Source: Luidia sarsii (taxonomy: Eukaryota > Echinodermata > Asteroidea > Paxillosida > Luidiidae). From it: a stretch of 64,000 bases of DNA. The position numbers and the translations under genes were made by a program. The notes under the pieces are model-generated. The model was not told the DNA's origin. It worked only from the letters and a program-made list of their open reading frames with translations, and searched no databases. The stretch is from NCBI GenBank assembly GCA_949987565.1, contig OX465109.1, forward strand, positions 18,396,415 to 18,460,414, written 5' to 3'. This document shows positions 13,421 to 28,400 of this stretch, piece by piece. Within the stretch, counting starts at the first letter, position 1. The number at the start of each line of letters is the position of its first letter.

Positions 13421-16400
13421 CTGCCAAACGAAGAGCTACACTGTGTAACTGAATACGTTGGGACTTGACGTCATGCATGGAGTGCCTGGCTTATATCCAC
13501 ACTCACAACCCAGGAGGTCAATCCTTGCCACCAGTGAGTTGACCTTTGACACTGACCTCGTTGCAGATGGATGGCAGGATACGCTCATCGTAGTCGGTTC
13601 CAAACTGTCAGAGGATTTAGGGAAGGCTCGTCTCCATGTTCACGGTCAAAAGATCTGCAAGGCAACATGGATAGAATAAGCACAGTCACTTTTCTGCCTG
13701 CAAGATTATAGCCGTGAAGAAGCACTGCCGTGTCATGGTCTATAAACTGCTAAATAGACGAAGAACAAACTCAACACGTTGGGCAAGCACTAACTGCTAA
13801 ATAGATGAAGAACAAACTCAACGCGTTGGGCAAGCACTAACTACTAAATAGATAAAGAACAAACTCAACACATTGGGCAAGCACTAACTACTAAATAGAT
13901 GAAGAACAAACTCAATGCGTTAGGCAAGCACTAACTAGTAAAGATGAAGAACAAACTCAACGCATTGGGCAAGCACTAACTACTAAATAGATGAAGAACA
14001 AACTCAACGCATTGGGCAAGCACTAACTACTAAATAGATGAAGAACAAACTCAACGCGTTAGGCAAGCACTTACTACTAAATAGATGAAGAACAAACTCA
14101 ACGCATTGGGCAAGCACTAACTACTAAATAGATGAAGAACAAACTCAACGCGTTAGGCAAGCACTAACTACTAAATAGATGAAGAACAAACTCAACGCGT
14201 TGGGCAAGCACTAACTACTAAATAGATGAAGAACAAACTCAACGCGTTGGGCAAGCACTAACTACTAAATAGACGAAGAACAAACTCAACACGTTGGGCA
14301 AGCACTAACTACTAAATAGATGAAGAACAAACTCAACGCGTTGGGCAAGCACTAACTACTTAATAGATGAAGAACAAACTCAACGCGTTAGGCAAGCGCT
14401 GACTACTAAATAGATGAAGAACAAACTCAACGCGTTGGGCAAGCACTAACTACTAAATAGATGAAGAACAAACTCAACGCGTTGGGCAAGCACTAACTAC
14501 TAAATAGATGAAGAACAAACTCAACACATTGGGCAAGCACAAACTACTAAATAGATGAAGAACAAACTCAACACGTTGGGCAAGCACTAACTACTAAATA
14601 GATGAAGAAGAAACTCAACGCGTTGGGCAAGCACTAACTACTAAATAGATGAAGAACAAACTCAACACGTTGGGCAAGCACTAACTACTAAATAGATGAA
14701 GAACAAACTCAACACGTTGGGCAAGCACTAACTACTAAATAGATGAAGAACAAACTCAACGCGTTGGGCAAGCACTAACTACTAAATAGATGAAGAACAA
14801 ACTCAACGCGTTAGGCAAGCACTAACTACTAAATAGATGAAGAACAAACTCAACGCGTTGGGCAAGCACTAACTACTAAATAGATGAAGAACAAACTCAA
14901 CGCGTTGGGCAAGCACTAACTACTAAATAGATGAAGAACAAACTCAACGCGTTGGGCAAGCACTAACTACTAAATAGATGAAGAACAAACTCAACGCGTT
15001 GAGCAAGCACTAACTACTAAATGGATGAAGAACAAACAACGCGTTGGGCAAGCACTAACTGCTAAATAGATGAAGAACAAACTCAACGCATTGGACAAGC
15101 ACTACCTGCTAAATAGATGAAGAACAAACTCAACGCGTTGGGCAAGCACTAACTACTAAATAGATGAAGACCAAACTCAACGCGTTAGGCAAGCACTAAC
15201 TACTACATGTAAATAGATGAAGAACAAACTCAACGCGTTGGGCAAGCACTGTGTAACTGCCAAATAGATGAAGAACAAACTCAACGTGTTGGGCAAGCAC
15301 TAACTACTAAATAGATGAAGAACAAACTCAACGCGTTAGGCAAGCACTAACTACTACATGTAAAGAGATGAAGAACAAACTCAACGCGTTGGGCAAGCAC
15401 TAACTACTAAATAGATGAAGAACAAACTCAACGCGTTGGGCAAGCACTAACTACTAAATAAATGAAGAACAAACTCAACGCGTTAGGCAAGCACTAACTA
15501 CTAAATAGATGAAGAACAAACTCAACGCGTTAGGCAAGCACTAACTACTAAATAGATGAAGAACAAATCAACGCGTTGGGCAAGCAGGATCTGCCAGACG
15601 AAGAGCTACACTGTGTAACTGAATACGTTGGGACTTGACGTCATGCATGGAGTGCCTGGCTTATATCCACACTCACAACCCAGGAGGTCAATCCTTGCCA
15701 CCAGTGAGTTGACCTTTGACACTGACCTCGTTGCAGATGGATGGCAGGATGCGCTCATCGTAGTCGGTTCCAAACTGTCAGAGGATTTAGGGAAGGCTCG
15801 TGTCCATGTTCACGGTCAAAAGATCTGCAAGGCAACATGGATAGAATAAGCAGAGTCACTTTTCTGCCTGCAATATTAAAGCCGTGAAGAAGCACTGCAC
15901 GTGTCATGGTCTATAAACTGCTAAATAGACGAAGAACAAACTCAACGCGTTGGGCAAGCACTAACTACTAAATAGACGAAGAACAAACTCAACACGTTGG
16001 GCAAGCACTAACTACTAAATAGATGAAGAACAAACTCAACGCGTTGGGCAAGCACTAACTACTAAATAGATGAAGAACAAAGTGAACAAACTCAACGTGT
16101 TGGGCAAGCACTAACTACTAAATAGATGAAGAACAAACTCAACGCGTTAGGCAAGCACTAACTGCTAAATAGATGAAGAACAAACTCAACGCGTTGGGCA
16201 AGCACTAACTACTAAATAGATGAAGAACAAACTCAACGCGTTGGGCAAGCACTAACTACTAAATAGATGAAGAACAAACTCAACGCGTTGGGCAAGCACT
16301 AACTACTAAATAGATGAAGAACAAACTCAACGCGTTAGGCAAGCACTAACTACTGAATAGATGAAGAACAAACTCAACGCGTTAGGCAAGCACTAACTAC

Positions 16401-19400
16401 TAAATAGATGAAGAACAAACTCAACGCGTTAGGCAAGCACTAACTGCTAAATAGATGAAGAACAAACTCAACGCGTTCGGCAAGCACTAACTACTAAATA
16501 GACGAAGAACAAACTCAACGCGTTGGGCAAGCACTAACTACTAAATAGATGAAGAAGAAACTCAACGCGTTGGGCAAGCACTAACTACTAAATAGATGAA
16601 GAACAAACTCAACGCGTTAGGCAAGCACTAACTACTAAATAGATGAAGAACAAACTCAACGCGTTGGGCAAGCACTAACTACTAAATAGATGAAGAACAA
16701 ACTCAACGCGTTAGGCAAGCACTAACTACTAAATAGATGAAGAACAAACTCAACGCGTTAGGCAAGCACTAACTACTAAATAGATGAAGAACAAACTCAA
16801 CGCGTTAGGCAAGCACTAACTACTAAATAGATGAAGAACAAATCAACGCGTTGGGCAAGCAGGAGTTGCCAGACGAAGAGCTACACTGTGTAACTGAATA
16901 CGTTGGGACTTGATGTCATGCATGGAGTGCCTGGCTTATATCCACACTCACAACCCAGGAGGTCAATCCTTGCCACCAGTGAGTTGACCTTTGACACTGA
17001 CCTTGTTGCAGATGGATGGCAGGATGCGCTCATCGTAGTCGGTTCCAAACTGTCAGAGGATTTAGGGAAGGCTCGTCTCCATGTTCACGGTCAAAAGATC
17101 TGCAAGGCAACATGGATAGAATAAGCACAGTCACTTTTCTGCCTGCAAGATTATAGCCGTGAAGAAGCACTGCACGTGTCATGGTCTATAAACTGCTAAA
17201 TAGACAAAGAACAAACTCAACGCGTTGGGCAAGCACTAACTGCTAAATAGATGAAGAACAAACTCAACGCGTAGGGCAAGCACTGTGTAACTGCCAAATA
17301 GATGAAGAACAAACTCAACGCGTTGGGCAAGCACTAACTACTAAATAGATGAATAACAAACTCAACGCGTTGGGCAAGCACTAACTACTAAATAGACGAA
17401 GAACAAACTCAACACGTTGGGCAAGCACTAACTTCTAAATAGATGAAGAACAAACTCAACGCGTTGGGCAAGCACTAACTACTAAATAGACGAAGAACAA
17501 ACTCAACACGTTGGGCAAGCACTAACTACTAAATAGATGAAGAACAAACTCAACGCGTTGGGCAAGCACTAACTACTAAATAGATGAAGAACAAACTCAA
17601 CGCGTTGGGCAAGCACTAACTACTAAATAGATGAAGAACAAACTCAACGCGTTGGGCAAGCACTAACTACTAAATAGATGAAGAAGAAACTCAACGCGTT
17701 AGGCAAGCACTAACTACTAAATAGATGAAGAACAAACTCAACGCGTTAGGCAAGCACTAACTACTACATGTAAATAGATGAAGAACAAACTCAACGCGTT
17801 GGGCAAGCACTAACTACTAAATAGATGAAGAACAAATCAACGCGTTGGGCAAGCAGGAGTTGCCAGACGAAGAGCTACACTGTGTAACTGAATACGTTGG
17901 GACTTGACGTCATGCATGGAGTGCCTGGCTTATATCCACACTCACAACCCAGGAGGTCAATCCTTGCCACCAGTGAGTTGACCTTTGACACTGACCTCGT
18001 TGCAGATGGATGGCAGGATGCGCTCATCGTAGTCGGTTCCAAACTGTCAGAGGATTTAGGGAAGGCTCGTCTCCATGTTCACGGTCAAAAGATCTGCAAG
18101 GCAACATGGATAGAATAAGCACAGTCACTTTTCTGCCTGCAAGATTATAGCCGTGAAGAAGCACTGCACGTGTCATGGTCTATAAACTGCTAAATAGACA
18201 AAGAACAAACTCAACGCGTTGGGCAAGCACTAACTGCTAAATAGATGAAGAACAAACTCAACGCGTAGGGCAAGCACTGTGTAACTGCCAAATAGATGAA
18301 GAACAAACTCAACGCGTTGGGCAAGCACTAACTACTAAATAGATGAATAACAAACTCAACGCGTTGGGCAAGCACTAACTACTAAATAGACGAAGAACAA
18401 ACTCAACACGTTGGGCAAGCACTAACTTCTAAATAGATGAAGAACAAACTCAACGCGTTGGGCAAGCACTAACTACTAAATAGATGAAGAACAAACTCAA
18501 CGCGTTGGGCAAGCACTAACTACTAAATAGATGAAGAACAAACTCAACGCGTTAGGCAAGCACTAACTACTAAATAGATGAAGAACAAACTCAACGCGTT
18601 GGGTAAGCACTAACTACTAAATAGACGAAGAACAAACTCAAGTGTTGGGCAAGCACTAACTACTAAATAGATGAAGAACAAACTCTACGCATTAGGCAAG
18701 CACTAACTACTAAATAGATGAAGAACAAACTCAACGCGTTGGGCAAGCACTAACTACTAAATAGATGAAGAACAAACTCAACGCGTTGGGCAAGCACTAA
18801 CTACTAAATAAATGAAGAACAAACTCAACGCGTTAGGCAAGCACTAACTACTAAATAGATGAAGAACAAACTCAACGCGTTAGGCAAGCACTAACTACTA
18901 AATAGATGAAGAACAAATCAACGCGTTGGGCAAGCAGGATCTGCCAGACGAAGAGCTACACTGTGTAACTGAATACGTTGGGACTTGACGTCATGCATGG
19001 AGTGCCTGGCTTATATCCACACTCACAACCCAGGAGGTCAATCCTTGCCACCAGTGAGTTGACCTTTGACACTGACCTCGTTGCAGATGGATGGCAGGAT
19101 GCGCTCATCGTAGTCGGTTCCAAACTGTCAGAGGATTTAGGGAAGGCTCGTGTCCATGTTCACGGTCAAAAGATCTGCAAGGCAACATGGATAGAATAAG
19201 CAGAGTCACTTTTCTGCCTGCAATATTAAAGCCGTGAAGAAGCACTGCACGTGTCATGGTCTATAAACTGCTAAATAGACGAAGAACAAACTCAACGCGT
19301 TGGGCAAGCACTAACTACTAAATAGACGAAGAACAAACTCAACACGTTGGGCAAGCACTAACTACTAAATAGATGAAGAACAAACTCAACGCGTTGGGCA

Positions 19401-22400
19401 AGCACTAACTACTAAATAGATGAAGAACAAAGTGAACAAACTCAACGTGTTGGGCAAGCACTAACTACTAAATAGATGAAGAACAAACTCAACGCGTTAG
19501 GCAAGCACTAACTGCTAAATAGATGAAGAACAAACTCAACGCGTTGGGCAAGCACTAACTACTAAATAGATGAAGAACAAACTCAACGCGTTGGGCAAGC
19601 ACTAACTACTAAATAGATGAAGAACAAACTCAACGCGTTGGGCAAGCACTAACTACTAAATAGATGAAGAACAAACTCAACGCGTTAGGCAAGCACTAAC
19701 TACTAAATAGATGAAGAACAAACTCAACGCGTTAGGCAAGCACTAACTGCTAAATAGATGAAGAACAAACTCAACGCGTTCGGCAAGCACTAACTACTAA
19801 ATAGACGAAGAACAAACTCAACGCGTTGGGCAAGCACTAACTACTAAATAGATGAAGAAGAAACTCAACGCGTTGGGCAAGCACTAACTACTAAATAGAT
19901 GAAGAACAAACTCAACGCGTTAGGCAAGCACTAACTACTAAATAGATGAAGAACAAACTCAACGCGTTGGGCAAGCACTAACTACTAAATAGATGAAGAA
20001 CAAACTCAACGCGTTAGGCAAGCACTAACTACTAAATAGATGAAGAACAAACTCAACGCGTTAGGCAAGCACTAACTACTAAATAGATGAAGAACAAACT
20101 CAACGCGTTAGGCAAGCACTAACTACTAAATAGATGAAGAACAAATCAACGCGTTGGGCAAGCAGGAGTTGCCAGACGAAGAGCTACACTGTGTAACTGA
20201 ATACGTTGGGACTTGATGTCATGCATGGAGTGCCTGGCTTATATCCACACTCACAACCCAGGAGGTCAATCCTTGCCACCAGTGAGTTGACCTTTGACAC
20301 TGACCTTGTTGCAGATGGATGGCAGGATGCGCTCATCGTAGTCGGTTCCAAACTGTCAGAGGATTTAGGGAAGGCTCGTCTCCATGTTCACGGTCAAAAG
20401 ATCTGCAAGGCAACATGGATAGAATAAGCACAGTCACTTTTCTGCCTGCAAGATTATAGCCGTGAAGAAGCACTGCACGTGTCATGGTCTATAAACTGCT
20501 AAATAGACAAAGAACAAACTCAACGCGTTGGGCAAGCACTAACTGCTAAATAGATGAAGAACAAACTCAACGCGTAGGGCAAGCACTGTGTAACTGCCAA
20601 ATAGATGAAGAACAAACTCAACGCGTTGGGCAAGCACTAACTACTAAATAGATGAATAACAAACTCAACGCGTTGGGCAAGCACTAACTACTAAATAGAC
20701 GAAGAACAAACTCAACACGTTGGGCAAGCACTAACTTCTAAATAGATGAAGAACAAACTCAACGCGTTGGGCAAGCACTAACTACTAAATAGACGAAGAA
20801 CAAACTCAACACGTTGGGCAAGCACTAACTACTAAATAGATGAAGAACAAACTCAACGCGTTGGGCAAGCACTAACTACTAAATAGATGAAGAACAAACT
20901 CAACGCGTTGGGCAAGCACTAACTACTAAATAGATGAAGAACAAACTCAACGCGTTGGGCAAGCACTAACTACTAAATAGATGAAGAAGAAACTCAACGC
21001 GTTAGGCAAGCACTAACTACTAAATAGATGAAGAACAAACTCAACGCGTTAGGCAAGCACTAACTACTACATGTAAATAGATGAAGAACAAACTCAACGC
21101 GTTGGGCAAGCACTAACTACTAAATAGATGAAGAACAAATCAACGCGTTGGGCAAGCAGGAGTTGCCAGACGAAGAGCTACACTGTGTAACTGAATACGT
21201 TGGGACTTGACGTCATGCATGGAGTGCCTGGCTTATATCCACACTCACAACCCAGGAGGTCAATCCTTGCCACCAGTGAGTTGACCTTTGACACTGACCT
21301 CGTTGCAGATGGATGGCAGGATGCGCTCATCGTAGTCGGTTCCAAACTGTCAGAGGATTTAGGGAAGGCTCGTCTCCATGTTCACGGTCAAAAGATCTGC
21401 AAGGCAACATGGATAGAATAAGCACAGTCACTTTTCTGCCTGCAAGATTATAGCCGTGAAGAAGCACTGCACGTGTCATGGTCTATAAACTGCTAAATAG
21501 ACAAAGAACAAACTCAACGCGTTGGGCAAGCACTAACTGCTAAATAGATGAAGAACAAACTCAACGCGTAGGGCAAGCACTGTGTAACTGCCAAATAGAT
21601 GAAGAACAAACTCAACGCGTTGGGCAAGCACTAACTACTAAATAGATGAATAACAAACTCAACGCGTTGGGCAAGCACTAACTACTAAATAGACGAAGAA
21701 CAAACTCAACACGTTGGGCAAGCACTAACTTCTAAATAGATGAAGAACAAACTCAACGCGTTGGGCAAGCACTAACTACTAAATAGATGAAGAACAAACT
21801 CAACGCGTTGGGCAAGCACTAACTACTAAATAGATGAAGAACAAACTCAACGCGTTAGGCAAGCACTAACTACTAAATAGATGAAGAACAAACTCAACGC
21901 GTTGGGTAAGCACTAACTACTAAATAGATGAAAAACAAACTCAACGCGTTGGGCAAGCACTAACTACTAAATAGACGAAGAACAAACTCAACACGTTGGG
22001 CAAGCACTAACTACTAAATAGATGAAGAACAAACTCAACGCGTTGGGCAAGCACTAACTACTAAATAGACGAAGAACAAACTCAAGTGTTGGGCAAGCAC
22101 TAACTACTAAATAGATGAAGAACAAACTCTACGCATTAGGCAAGCACTAACTACTAAATAGATGAAGAACAAACTCAACGCGTTGGGCAAGCACTAACTA
22201 CTAAATAGATGAAGAACAAACTCAACGCGTTGGGCAAGCACTTACTACTAAATAGATGAAGAACAAAGTCAACAAACTCAACGTGTTGGGCAAGCACTAA
22301 CTACTAAATACAGTAGATGAAGAACAAACTCAACGCGTTATGCAAGCACTAACTGCTAAATAGATGAAGAACAAACTCAACGCGTTAGGCAAGCACTAAC

Positions 22401-25400
22401 TACTAAATAGATGAAGAACAAATCAACGCGTTGGGCAAGCAGGATCTGCCAGACGAAGAGCTACACTGTGTAACTGAATACGTTGATACTTGACGTCATG
22501 CATGGAGTGCCTGGCTTATATCCACACTCACAACCCAGGAGGTCAATCCTTGCCACCAGTGAGTTGACCTTTGACACTGACCTCGTTGCAGATGGATGGC
22601 AGGATCCGCTCATCGTAGTCGGTTCCAAACTGTCAGAGGATTTAGGGAAGGCTCGTCTCCATGTTCACGGTCAAAAGATCTGCAAGGCAACATGGATAGA
22701 ATAAGCAGAGTCACTTTTCTGCCTGAAAGATTATAGCCGTGAAGAAGCACTGCACGTGTCAAGGTCTATAAACTGCTAAATAGACGAAGAACAAACTCAA
22801 CGCGTTGGGCAAGCACTAACTACTAAATAGACGAAGAACAAACTCAACACGTTGGGCAAGCACTAACTACTAAATAGATGAAGAACAAACTCAACGCGTT
22901 AGGCAAGCACTAACTACTACATGTAAATAGATGAAGAACAAACTCAACGCGTTGGGCAAGCACTAACTACTAAATAGATGAAGAACAAACTCAACGCGTT
23001 GGGCAAGCACTAACTACTAAATAGATGAAGAACAAAGTCAACAAACTCAACGTGTTGGGCAAGCACTAACTACTAAATAGATGAAAGACAAACTCAACGC
23101 GTTAGGCAAGCACTAACTGCTAAATAGATGAAGAACAAACTCAACGCGTTAGGCTAGCACTAACTACTAAATAGATGAAGAACAAATCAACGCGTTGGGC
23201 AAGCAGGATCTGCCAGACGAAGAGCTACACTGTGTAACTGAATACGTTGGGACTTGACGTCATGCATGGAGTGCCTGGCTTATATCCACACTCACAACCC
23301 AGGAGGTCAATCCTTGCCACCAGTGAGTTGACCTTTGACACTGACCTCGTTGCAGATGGATGGCAGGATGCGCTCATCGTAGTCGGTTCCAAACTGTCAG
23401 AGGATTTAGGGAAGGCTCGTCTCCATGTTCACGGTCAAAAGATCTGCAAGGCAACATGGATAGAATAAGCACATTCACTTTTCTGCCTGCAAGATTAAAG
23501 CCGTGAAGAAGCACTGCACGTGACAAGGTCTATAAACTGCTTAATAGACGAAGAACAAACTCAACGCGTTGGGCAAGCACTAACTGCTAAATAGATGAAG
23601 AACAAACTCAACGCGTTGGGCAAGCACTGTGTAACTGCCAAATAGATGAAGAACAAACTCAACGCGTTGGGCAAGCACTAACTACTAAATAGATGAAGAA
23701 CAAACTAAACGCGTTGGGCAAGCACTAACTACTAAATAGATGAAGAACAAACTCAACGCGTTAGGCAAGCACTAACTACTAAATAGATGAAGAACAAATC
23801 AACGCGTTGGGCAAGCAGGAGTTGCCAGACGAAGAGCTACACTGTGTAACTGAATACGTTGGGACTTGATGTCATGCATGGAGTGCCTGGCTTATATCCA
23901 CACTCACAACCCAGGAGGTCAATCCTTGCCACCAGTGAGTTGACCTTTGACACTGACCTTGTTGCAGATGGATGGCAGGATGCGCTCATCGTAGTCGGTT
24001 CCAAACTGTCAGAGGATTTAGGGAAGGCTCGTCTCCATGTTCACGGTCAAAAGATCTGCAAGGCAACATGGATAGAATAAGCACAGTCACTTTTCTGCCT
24101 GCAAGATTATAGCCGTGAAGAAGCACTGCACGTGTCATGGTCTATAAACTGCTAAATAGACGAAGAACAAACTCAACGCGTTGGGCAAGCACTGTGTAAC
24201 TGCCAAATAGATGAAGAACAAACTCAACGCGTTGGGCAAGCACTAACTACTAAATAGATGAAGAACAAACTCAACGCGTTGGGCAAGCACTAACTACTAA
24301 ATAGATGAAGAACAAAGTCAACAAACTCAACGTGTTGGGCAAGCACTAACTACTAAATAGATGAAGAACAAACTCAACGCGTTAGGCAAGCACTAACTGC
24401 TAAATAGATGAAGAACAAACTCAACGCGTTAGGCAAGCACTAACTACTAAATAGATGAAGAACAAATCAACGCGTTGGGCAAGCAGGATCTGCCAGACGA
24501 AGAGCTACACTGTGTAACTGAATACGTTGGGACTTGACGTCATGCATGGAGTGCCTGGCTTATATCCACACTCACAACCCAGGAGGTCAATCCTTGCCAC
24601 CAGTGAGTTGACCTTTGACAGTGACCTCGTTGCAGATGGATGGCAGGATGCGCTCATCGTAGTCGGTTCCAAACTGTCAGAGGATTTAGGGAAGGCTCGT
24701 CTCCATGTTCACGGTCAAAAGATCTGCAAGGCAACATGGATAGAATAAGCAGAGTCACTTTTCTCCCTGAAAGATTATAGCCGTGAAGAAGCACTGCACG
24801 TGTCAAGGTCTATAAACTGCTAAATAGACGAAGAACAAACTCAACGCGTTGGGCAAGCACTAACTACTAAATAGACGAAGAACAAACTCAACACGTTGGG
24901 CAAGCACTAACTACTATATAGATGAAGAACAAACTCAACGCGTTAGGCAAGCACTAACTACTACATGTAAATAGATGAAGAACAAACTCAACGCGTTGGG
25001 CAAGCACTAACTACTAAATAGATGAAGAACAAACTCAACGCGTTGGGCAAGCACTAACTACTAAATAGATGAAGAACAAAGTCAACAAACTCAACGTGTT
25101 GGGCAAGCACTAACTACTAAATAGATGAAAGACAAACTCAACGCGTTAGGCAAGCACTAACTGCTAAATAGATGAAGAACAAACTCAACGCGTTAGGCTA
25201 GCACTAACTACTAAATAGATGAAGAACAAATCAACGCGTTGGGCAAGCAGGATCTGCCAAACGAAGAGCTACACTGTGTAACTGAATACGTTGGGACTTG
25301 ACGTCATGCATGGAGTGCCTGGCTTATATCCACACTCACAACCCAGGAGGTCAATCCTTGCCACCAGTGAGTTGACCTTTGACACTGACCTCGTTGCAGA

Positions 25401-28400
25401 TGGATGGCAGGATACGCTCATCGTAGTCGGTTCCAAACTGTCAGAGGATTTAGGGAAGGCTCGTCTCCATGTTCACGGTCAAAAGATCTGCAAGGCAACA
25501 TGGATAGAATAAGCACAGTCACTTTTCTGCCTGCAAGATTATAGCCGTGAAGAAGCACTGCCGTGTCATGGTCTATAAACTGCTAAATAGACGAAGAACA
25601 AACTCAACACGTTGGGCAAGCACTAACTGCTAAATAGATGAAGAACAAACTCAACGCGTTGGGCAAGCACTAACTACTAAATAGATAAAGAACAAACTCA
25701 ACACATTGGGCAAGCACTAACTACTAAATAGATGAAGAACAAACTCAATGCGTTAGGCAAGCACTAACTAGTAAAGATGAAGAACAAACTCAACGCATTG
25801 GGCAAGCACTAACTACTAAATAGATGAAGAACAAACTCAACGCATTGGGCAAGCACTAACTACTAAATAGATGAAGAACAAACTCAACGCGTTAGGCAAG
25901 CACTTACTACTAAATAGATGAAGAACAAACTCAACGCATTGGGCAAGCACTAACTACTAAATAGATGAAGAACAAACTCAACGCGTTAGGCAAGCACTAA
26001 CTACTAAATAGATGAAGAACAAACTCAACGCGTTGGGCAAGCACTAACTACTAAATAGATGAAGAACAAACTCAACGCGTTGGGCAAGCACTAACTACTA
26101 AATAGACGAAGAACAAACTCAACACGTTGGGCAAGCACTAACTACTAAATAGATGAAGAACAAACTCAACGCGTTGGGCAAGCACTAACTACTAAATAGA
26201 TGAAGAACAAACTCAACGCGTTAGGCAAGCGCTGACTACTAAATAGATGAAGAACAAACTCAACGCGTTGGGCAAGCACTAACTACTAAATAGATGAAGA
26301 ACAAACTCAACGCGTTGGGCAAGCACTAACTACTAAATAGATGAAGAACAAACTCAACACATTGGGCAAGCACAAACTACTAAATAGATGAAGAACAAAC
26401 TCAACACGTTGGGCAAGCACTAACTACTAAATAGATGAAGAAGAAACTCAACGCGTTGGGCAAGCACTAACTACTAAATAGATGAAGAACAAACTCAACA
26501 CGTTGGGCAAGCACTAACTACTAAATAGATGAAGAACAAACTCAACACGTTGGGCAAGCACTAACTACTAAATAGATGAAGAACAAACTCAACGCGTTGG
26601 GCAAGCACTAACTACTAAATAGATGAAGAACAAACTCAACGCGTTAGGCAAGCACTAACTACTAAATAGATGAAGAACAAACTCAACGCGTTGGGCAAGC
26701 ACTAACTACTAAATAGATGAAGAACAAACTCAACGCGTTGGGCAAGCACTAACTACTAAATAGATGAAGAACAAACTCAACGCGTTGGGCAAGCACTAAC
26801 TACTAAATAGATGAAGAACAAACTCAACGCGTTGAGCAAGCACTAACTACTAAATGGATGAAGAACAAACAACGCGTTGGGCAAGCACTAACTGCTAAAT
26901 AGATGAAGAACAAACTCAACGCATTGGACAAGCACTACCTGCTAAATAGATGAAGAACAAACTCAACGCGTTGGGCAAGCACTAACTACTAAATAGATGA
27001 AGACCAAACTCAACGCGTTAGGCAAGCACTAACTACTACATGTAAATAGATGAAGAACAAACTCAACGCGTTGGGCAAGCACTGTGTAACTGCCAAATAG
27101 ATGAAGAACAAACTCAACGTGTTGGGCAAGCACTAACTACTAAATAGATGAAGAACAAACTCAACGCGTTAGGCAAGCACTAACTACTACATGTAAAGAG
27201 ATGAAGAACAAACTCAACGCGTTGGGCAAGCACTAACTACTAAATAGATGAAGAACAAACTCAACGCGTTGGGCAAGCACTAACTACTAAATAAATGAAG
27301 AACAAACTCAACGCGTTAGGCAAGCACTAACTACTAAATAGATGAAGAACAAACTCAACGCGTTAGGCAAGCACTAACTACTAAATAGATGAAGAACAAA
27401 TCAACGCGTTGGGCAAGCAGGATCTGCCAGACGAAGAGCTACACTGTGTAACTGAATACGTTGGGACTTGACGTCATGCATGGAGTGCCTGGCTTATATC
27501 CACACTCACAACCCAGGAGGTCAATCCTTGCCACCAGTGAGTTGACCTTTGACACTGACCTCGTTGCAGATGGATGGCAGGATGCGCTCATCGTAGTCGG
27601 TTCCAAACTGTCAGAGGATTTAGGGAAGGCTCGTGTCCATGTTCACGGTCAAAAGATCTGCAAGGCAACATGGATAGAATAAGCAGAGTCACTTTTCTGC
27701 CTGCAATATTAAAGCCGTGAAGAAGCACTGCACGTGTCATGGTCTATAAACTGCTAAATAGACGAAGAACAAACTCAACGCGTTGGGCAAGCACTAACTA
27801 CTAAATAGACGAAGAACAAACTCAACACGTTGGGCAAGCACTAACTACTAAATAGATGAAGAACAAACTCAACGCGTTGGGCAAGCACTAACTACTAAAT
27901 AGATGAAGAACAAAGTGAACAAACTCAACGTGTTGGGCAAGCACTAACTACTAAATAGATGAAGAACAAACTCAACGCGTTAGGCAAGCACTAACTGCTA
28001 AATAGATGAAGAACAAACTCAACGCGTTGGGCAAGCACTAACTACTAAATAGATGAAGAACAAACTCAACGCGTTGGGCAAGCACTAACTACTAAATAGA
28101 TGAAGAACAAACTCAACGCGTTGGGCAAGCACTAACTACTAAATAGATGAAGAACAAACTCAACGCGTTAGGCAAGCACTAACTACTAAATAGATGAAGA
28201 ACAAACTCAACGCGTTAGGCAAGCACTAACTACTAAATAGATGAAGAACAAACTCAACGCGTTAGGCAAGCACTAACTGCTAAATAGATGAAGAACAAAC
28301 TCAACGCGTTCGGCAAGCACTAACTACTAAATAGACGAAGAACAAACTCAACGCGTTGGGCAAGCACTAACTACTAAATAGATGAAGAAGAAACTCAACG